Of a stretch of DNA of 10,717 nt, positions 7,349-10,717 are shown in pieces. Under the pieces are notes generated by a model. The model was not told the DNA's origin, ran no database searches, and saw nothing but the letters and a program-made list of their open reading frames with translations. The translations under genes were made by a program, and so were the position numbers. Origin of the DNA: CAYZXU01 sp964482535 (GTDB lineage Bacteria; Desulfobacterota; Desulfobacteria; Desulfobacterales; BuS5); NCBI GenBank assembly GCA_964482535.1, contig CAYZXU010000082.1, positions 1 through 10,717 on the forward strand, written 5' to 3'. Every line of letters starts with the position of its first letter. The stretch's first letter is position 1.

Positions 7349-8168
7349 GATTTTCTTTTAACTCCTCTTCCATAAGATGCAAAGAAAGCAGAACCGATTC
7401 CAGTACATCTTTATTAATCTGCATACTATACATAAAGGCCTCTTTCAGTGATGCTCCAAGCCCGACAAATTCCGCTATCATTAAACTGTGGCGTGTGGAA
7501 ATAGGTATGGGTTCCTGGGGGTTTTTGCGGAGGCTGCCCACCACATTGACAATTTCTGTTGCCTGCTCATCTGAAACGTCTGTTTTTAGAGTAAGGATTT
7601 TTTGTTCAACAGGCCTGGGCAGGTAATCAAGATGAAATGTATAGAACCTGTCTTTTAATGCAGCATCAAGAATATCAACACCTGAAAATTCCGGCCCCTC
7701 ATTTAATGTGGCAAAAAAAACAACATTTTTTGCAGTTGAGATCTGACCGAGTTCATCTATCCATATACTCCTGTCTTCGGAAAGAACAGAGTACAGTTCA
7801 TTAAGGGCTTTGGGATTTTCAGAACGGTTTATTTCCTCGAGATGTATCACGCATCCCGGAGTTGTAATTGCCTTTGGAAAAAGAAACTCCTGAAAATATG
7901 TTTTGCCTTCTTTTAGTCTCTGCTCACCAAAAAGTTGACCGGATTCAGACAGAAGGCCCATCTGGAAGGTTGCAAGGGGCCGTTTAAAATGTGAGGCAAA
8001 TTGGCGTATAAGACTCGATTTTCCGCAGCCCTGTTTTCCTGCAACCAGAATATTTACAGGATGTTTGGCCGACAGCTTTTCAAGCCTGATAAGATTTTCT
8101 ATCACATTTTCAGGTACATAAAAATGAGGATCTGATTCAGGAATTTGTAACTGTACTTTTTTATTCAT
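7323..8168 (-). CDS. MoxR-family AAA+ ATPase (BssE/CbbQ/NorQ-like)
   Basis: AAA+ ATPase of 281 aa, the usual length for the CbbQ/NorQ/GvpN branch. Walker A is GKQGCGKS (44-51), Walker B is VIHLEEINR (107-115, Glu111/Glu112), sensor 1 is Asn156 in ATLNEG, a likely arginine finger is Arg174 (DRF), and sensor 2 is Arg226 in STRH. ATP hydrolysis should therefore be intact. It is the first gene of a two-gene operon with the VWA protein, overlapping by 26 bp. GGAG lies nine bases before the ATG, and a candidate promoter is at 8219-8247. Toluene and alkane fumarate-adding operons carry a similar ATPase (BssE/TutH) proposed to act as a chaperone or activator of the GRE. Its position between two GRE genes supports the same role here. 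The target protein is inferred. Confidence 0.88.
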   Translation of the reverse strand: MNKKVQLQIPESDPHFYVPENVIENLIRLEKLSAKHPVNILVAGKQGCGKSSLIRQFASHFKRPLATFQMGLLSESGQLFGEQRLKEGKTYFQEFLFPKAITTPGCVIHLEEINRSENPKALNELYSVLSEDRSIWIDELGQISTAKNVVFFATLNEGPEFSGVDILDAALKDRFYTFHLDYLPRPVEQKILTLKTDVSDEQATEIVNVVGSLRKNPQEPIPISTRHSLMIAEFVGLGASLKEAFMYSMQINKDVLESVLLSLHLMEEELKENHEENYQPF

Positions 8169-8218
8169 ATTTTTTCTCCAAGGAATTACATATTTTTTTA
8201 TTATATCTATCTAAATTT

Positions 8219-8247
8219 ATATAACATTTAATGGTGTATTATGTCAA
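8219..8247 (-). promoter_or_regulatory. Candidate sigma-70 promoter of the MoxR-VWA operon
   Basis: On the minus strand, a perfect TTGACA (8247-8242), 17 bases of spacer, then TTATAT (8224-8219). The sequence TGTTATATAA also offers an extended -10 in the neighbouring register. The leader would be about 45 bases. Two palindromes lie directly upstream, with centres roughly 55 and 73 bases before the expected start point, a normal location for activator sites. Confidence 0.5.
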
Positions 8248-8257
8248 ATGCTATATA

Positions 8258-8272
8258 ATACATAAAATGTAT
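8258..8272. promoter_or_regulatory. Perfect inverted repeat next to the shared palindrome
   Basis: ATACAT-AAA-ATGTAT is a perfect 15-base inverted repeat ending one base before the 21-base palindrome at 8274-8294. It has no equivalent beside copy A. It could be a second operator half or site, but it is AT-rich and could be chance. Confidence 0.35.
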
Positions 8273-8273
8273 C

Positions 8274-8294
8274 ATGAGACAAAATATGTCTCAT
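8274..8294. repeat. Shared operator-like palindrome, copy B (extended arms)
   Basis: ATGAGACA at 8274-8281 and TGTCTCAT at 8287-8294 form perfect 8-base arms around AAATA. The first 19 bases are identical to 5575-5593. This copy lies about 30 bases upstream of the candidate -35 of the MoxR-VWA promoter and about 455 bases upstream of GRE2. Identical copies in the two long intergenic regions of one cluster suggest binding sites for a single regulator. Confidence 0.75.
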
Positions 8295-8383
8295 TGAGCT
8301 ATTGTCGCGAAGATATATATTAAAAATAAAATTAAATTAACACTGTTAAGTATCGGGAATTAATTTAATAAATGATATTTATT

Positions 8384-8428
8384 GCCAGTCGGCTTGCGGC
8401 TGGCATGAAATTTGATACCTTGTCAAAT
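8384..8428. promoter_or_regulatory. Two adjacent hairpins with 7-base loops
   Basis: The first stem pairs GCCAGTC (8384-8390) with GGCTGGC (8398-8404), 7 bp with one G-T pair, around loop GGCTTGC. Five bases later ATTTGA (8410-8415) pairs with TCAAAT (8423-8428) around loop TACCTTG. Both loops contain CTTG. No T tract follows, so neither is a standard terminator. The pair could be a structured leader element of GRE2 or a protein site; the function is unknown. Confidence 0.35.
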
Positions 8429-8717
8429 CAATATGTTTTATATTTTTTTATTTACCCGTATAACAGGTGGAACTTCAGGATAAAAGTGCTGAAAATTTTT
8501 ATTGACAGATATAATTTAATATATGAACATATAAATATATGCCATTCATATATTAAAGCTTTTATAAATTTATTTTTTATGCTAATTCTCAATGTTTAAA
8601 AAAACAGTGCAATAAAATATGCCCTTTGTATAAAGTCACCTTTTTGAAGCATGCGCTTCATCTGTCCGATTTATAGGTTTTTTTTAATCGTTTTAAACTG
8701 TATGTGCTTAATTTTTT

Positions 8718-8723
8718 TATAAT
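8718..8723 (+). promoter_or_regulatory. Possible -10 box of GRE2
   Basis: A perfect TATAAT sits 8 bases before the GRE2 ribosome site. The expected start point near 8730 would leave a very short leader that still includes the whole Shine-Dalgarno sequence. No good -35 is present 16-18 bases upstream (AAACTG at 8695-8700), so an activator would be needed if this is real. It lies in a T-rich tract and may be chance. Confidence 0.25.
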
Positions 8724-8731
8724 TTTTTTTT

Positions 8732-8739
8732 GGAGGAGG
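8732..8739 (+). promoter_or_regulatory. Ribosome binding site of GRE2
   Basis: GGAGGAGG is seven bases before the ATG at 8747 and decides that start. It matches the ribosome site of GRE1 closely. Confidence 0.85.
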
Positions 8740-8746
8740 CAAAATT

Positions 8747-10717
8747 ATGACCAATCAATTCACCTATCAGGTAGATCCCGAAGAGGCAGGGGTAGTTCTC
8801 GGAAGATCAGGAGACCCTTCGCCCCGCGGCTGGAGTGTTGTAAGCGAAGACACATGGTTTTTCAGAAACAAACAAATGGCTGACAAAGCCCAGACAGTTG
8901 CCGGCTATACTGACAAAGATTTTTACATGGACTGCACAAAAGCAAAGATAGTTTGCGATGTTCACAGGGAGATGCCGGGAAGCACGCCTGGTGAACATCA
9001 TGTAGAAATTTTAAAGCGGTATCTTGAACAGCAGAACATTGTGATAAGGCCAAGAGAACTTCTTGTTGGAAACTGGGCAGGGGATGAGCATGGAATAGTA
9101 TTTGACCCAAGATCAGACCTTTACTATCCTTTTAAAGAATTTACAGAGTCAGGCAGAGCTTTTATGTGGGAAAACGGCAAAAAAGTGCCTGTTCCCAAAG
9201 AGGTTCAGGATGATGTCCAGGCCTTTTGCGAAGAGCATAATATTGTTTATGCCTTAAAGCCTTTGATGAGCGATATGCTTTATAAAATGTATTATGAAGG
9301 CGGCCAGAGATATTGGGAAATTCCAGGCACCACCGGCCTGAGAGCAAATCCTGACCACGAATGGTATATGACAAAAGGCTTCAGAAAACTGATAAATATG
9401 ATGGAAGAGACCATTAAACGCCTTGAGCAGGAACTGCTGGAATCAACAGGAAGCAAATATGTTGATCTGTCCAAGCGTATCAATGACTGCAAGTGTTCGG
9501 TAAAGGCAACCGAATCGGTAATAACCTGGATCAAAAGACATGGAACAGAGGCTAAAAAGCTTGCTGAAAATGAAACCGATCCAAAAGAAAAAGAAAGACT
9601 TGAAACAATCGCCACACAGTGTGAATGGATTTCTGAAAAACCACCAAGAGATTTCTGGGAAATGATGCAGTTGCATGAGCTTAGTTTCCAGGCGCACTGC
9701 TTTATCGAACATGCATGCCATACCATTACATTCCGTCCTGATCAAACATGGTGGACCTGGTATAAAAAAAGCGTTCTTGAAGACAAAACTCTCAGCCGTG
9801 AAAAAGCTGCTGACATAGTTGCCTTTTATTTTATTAAATATCATGAAATAGGTCTGCTGTGCGATCTTAAAACATTCAGGCTCACGGGTCTGGGTACCAG
9901 GGATTATTCCGTTGTCACTATCGGTGGCCAGAATGGAGACGGCACTGATGCCACAAACGATCTTAGCATGCTTATTTTAGATGTTATTGACGGATACAGA
10001 ATGCATTTTCCTGATGTAAAGGTAAGATGGCATAATAAATTTGACAAAACAAATTTCAGGCGTGTTATTGAGGTGATGAGAACAGGCATGGGTTCACCTT
10101 CAGTCAGAAATGATAACACCGCCATAGACGGCATGATGCGTCAATACGGCAATATGACCATGGAAGAGGCAAGAAGCTGGGCAGTTGTGGGCTGCAACAC
10201 CCCTGGTTTAACCATTCATTCAAGGGGCGCAACGAGAAGATCTGCCAGAAATCTTAATTCCCTTAAGCCGCTGGAGTTTACCCTGTTTAACGGCAGAGAA
10301 CCCGATGAAGGTTTTGAATGGGTTCAGGTTCCGGAAACCGGTGACCCAAGAGATTTCAAAGATTTTGAAGAATTCTACCAGGCATTTCTAAAACAGTGGG
10401 ACTTTTTTGTAAAAACAGGAATCAACCAGAGATGCCTTGCTGACGATTTTTATAACCAGTTTATAAGAAGGCCTTTCCTGAGCATCCTCTATGAGAGATG
10501 CGTAACCGAAGGAAGAGATCTTATGAGTCTTGATGCACCGTGGCTGAGTTTTAATAATGCCGCTGGATGGGTAGATACAATGGATTCCCTTGCGGGCATC
10601 AAGTACTGGGTTTATGAAAAGAAAAAGTATACCATGGATCAACTGCTCACAGCCCTTAGGGCAGACTGGGTAGGCTATGAGGATATGCAGCAGGACTTTA
10701 GAGATGCGCCTAAATTC
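8747..10717 (+). CDS. Glycyl radical enzyme 2, X-succinate-synthase-like, 3' end outside window
   Basis: Open frame of 657 codons running off the window edge without a stop. Translation gives MTNQFTYQVDPEEAGVVLG at the N-terminus and aligns with GRE1 along its whole visible length with few gaps, about 60% identical by eye. The active-site cysteine is Cys483 in VVGCNTPG (480-487), and Arg498, 15 residues later, is conserved (SRGATRRSA). Blocks such as VGNW, HGIVFDPRSDL, PRDFWEMMQLH, HTITFRPDQTWWTWY and RRPFLS are shared with GRE1. The last visible residue corresponds to GRE1 residue 658, so about 187 residues, including the glycyl radical loop, should follow beyond the edge. It is divergent from the MoxR-VWA operon. 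As a paralogue of GRE1 it may act on a related substrate or under other conditions. Whether Gly is present at the radical site cannot be seen. Confidence 0.87.
   Translation, partial: MTNQFTYQVDPEEAGVVLGRSGDPSPRGWSVVSEDTWFFRNKQMADKAQTVAGYTDKDFYMDCTKAKIVCDVHREMPGSTPGEHHVEILKRYLEQQNIVIRPRELLVGNWAGDEHGIVFDPRSDLYYPFKEFTESGRAFMWENGKKVPVPKEVQDDVQAFCEEHNIVYALKPLMSDMLYKMYYEGGQRYWEIPGTTGLRANPDHEWYMTKGFRKLINMMEETIKRLEQELLESTGSKYVDLSKRINDCKCSVKATESVITWIKRHGTEAKKLAENETDPKEKERLETIATQCEWISEKPPRDFWEMMQLHELSFQAHCFIEHACHTITFRPDQTWWTWYKKSVLEDKTLSREKAADIVAFYFIKYHEIGLLCDLKTFRLTGLGTRDYSVVTIGGQNGDGTDATNDLSMLILDVIDGYRMHFPDVKVRWHNKFDKTNFRRVIEVMRTGMGSPSVRNDNTAIDGMMRQYGNMTMEEARSWAVVGCNTPGLTIHSRGATRRSARNLNSLKPLEFTLFNGREPDEGFEWVQVPETGDPRDFKDFEEFYQAFLKQWDFFVKTGINQRCLADDFYNQFIRRPFLSILYERCVTEGRDLMSLDAPWLSFNNAAGWVDTMDSLAGIKYWVYEKKKYTMDQLLTALRADWVGYEDMQQDFRDAPKF

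Larger units (their letters stand above)
8295..8746. other. Gene-free AT-rich region between the MoxR operon and GRE2
   Basis: No convincing gene. A 75-codon frame at 8372-8599 lacks a ribosome site and recognisable content. The region contains two adjacent hairpins (8384-8428), a small hairpin with ATGC loop (8645-8660, arms TGAAGC/GCTTCA), a TATAAT box at 8718-8723 and the GRE2 ribosome site. A TTGACA at 8502-8507 has no well-spaced -10. Confidence 0.55.

Noticed and set aside
8391..8406. Possible sigma-54 promoter (GG-N10-GC) upstream of GRE2
   Set aside because: Only the GG and GC dinucleotides match; the rest of the -24/-12 consensus is poor and the site coincides with a hairpin. No sigma-54 element was found upstream of GRE1 or MoxR either.
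8372..8599. 75-codon plus-strand frame upstream of GRE2
   Set aside because: No Shine-Dalgarno sequence, composition follows the AT-rich DNA (Ile, Phe, Tyr, Asn), no Cys-rich pattern as expected for a BssB/BssC-like subunit.
9292..9844. Antisense frames of 133-144 codons across GRE2, and similar ones across GRE1
   Set aside because: They are shadows of the conserved GRE coding strand; similar antisense frames appear at equivalent positions of both paralogues because the coding sequences are similar.

Overview
The window carries two glycyl radical enzymes (GREs) that look like a divergent branch of the X-succinate synthases, the fumarate-adding family that includes benzylsuccinate and alkylsuccinate synthases. 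Between them sits a MoxR-type AAA+ ATPase with a von Willebrand factor A (VWA) partner. Two genes typical of CoA-thioester beta-oxidation lie on the other side of the first GRE. The gene set, the oxygen-sensitive GREs, the AT-rich intergenic DNA and the strong GGAGG ribosome sites suggest a strictly anaerobic bacterium, most likely a sulfate-reducing Desulfobacterota (Desulfobacula/Desulfosarcina-like) that degrades hydrocarbons or aromatics. The taxonomic assignment is inference from gene content; no marker gene is present.

Layout from left to right: 1-331 is leader DNA. A plus-strand short-chain dehydrogenase of the HSD10 type follows (332-1099). It converges on a minus-strand thiolase (1160-2371), with a shared hairpin at the junction. 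A strong terminator (2393-2434) separates the thiolase from the upstream minus-strand GRE1 (2455-4989, 844 aa, complete). A gene-free AT-rich gap of about 625 bp (4990-5614) carries a candidate promoter and two operator-like palindromes. Next is a minus-strand operon of a MoxR ATPase (7323-8168) and a VWA protein (5615-7348), whose reading frames overlap by 26 bp. A second gene-free gap of about 580 bp (8169-8746) divides this operon from the divergent plus-strand GRE2 (8747 to the window edge, 657 codons visible, no stop).

Proposed logic: GRE1 and GRE2 are paralogues, roughly 60% identical by eye. Both have the active-site cysteine in a VGCNTPG motif and an arginine 15 residues later. In GRE1 the Cys484-Gly820 spacing of 336 equals that of benzylsuccinate synthase (Cys493/Gly829). 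They probably form carbon-carbon adducts, perhaps to fumarate, on substrates that cannot be named from sequence. The MoxR/VWA pair resembles CbbQ/CbbO and NorQ/NorD and may remodel or activate the GREs, as proposed for BssE/TutH. The VWA protein also has an HExxH motif that could bind zinc. The SDR and thiolase could oxidise and cleave the CoA thioester of the adduct. No radical-SAM activase and no small Fe-S subunits (BssB/BssC-like) are visible, so these must lie outside the window or be absent.

The clearest regulatory signal is an identical 19-base sequence containing an inverted repeat (GAGACA-N5-TGTCTC). It occurs once in each of the two long intergenic regions (5575-5593 and 8274-8292), suggesting that one regulator controls the whole cluster.
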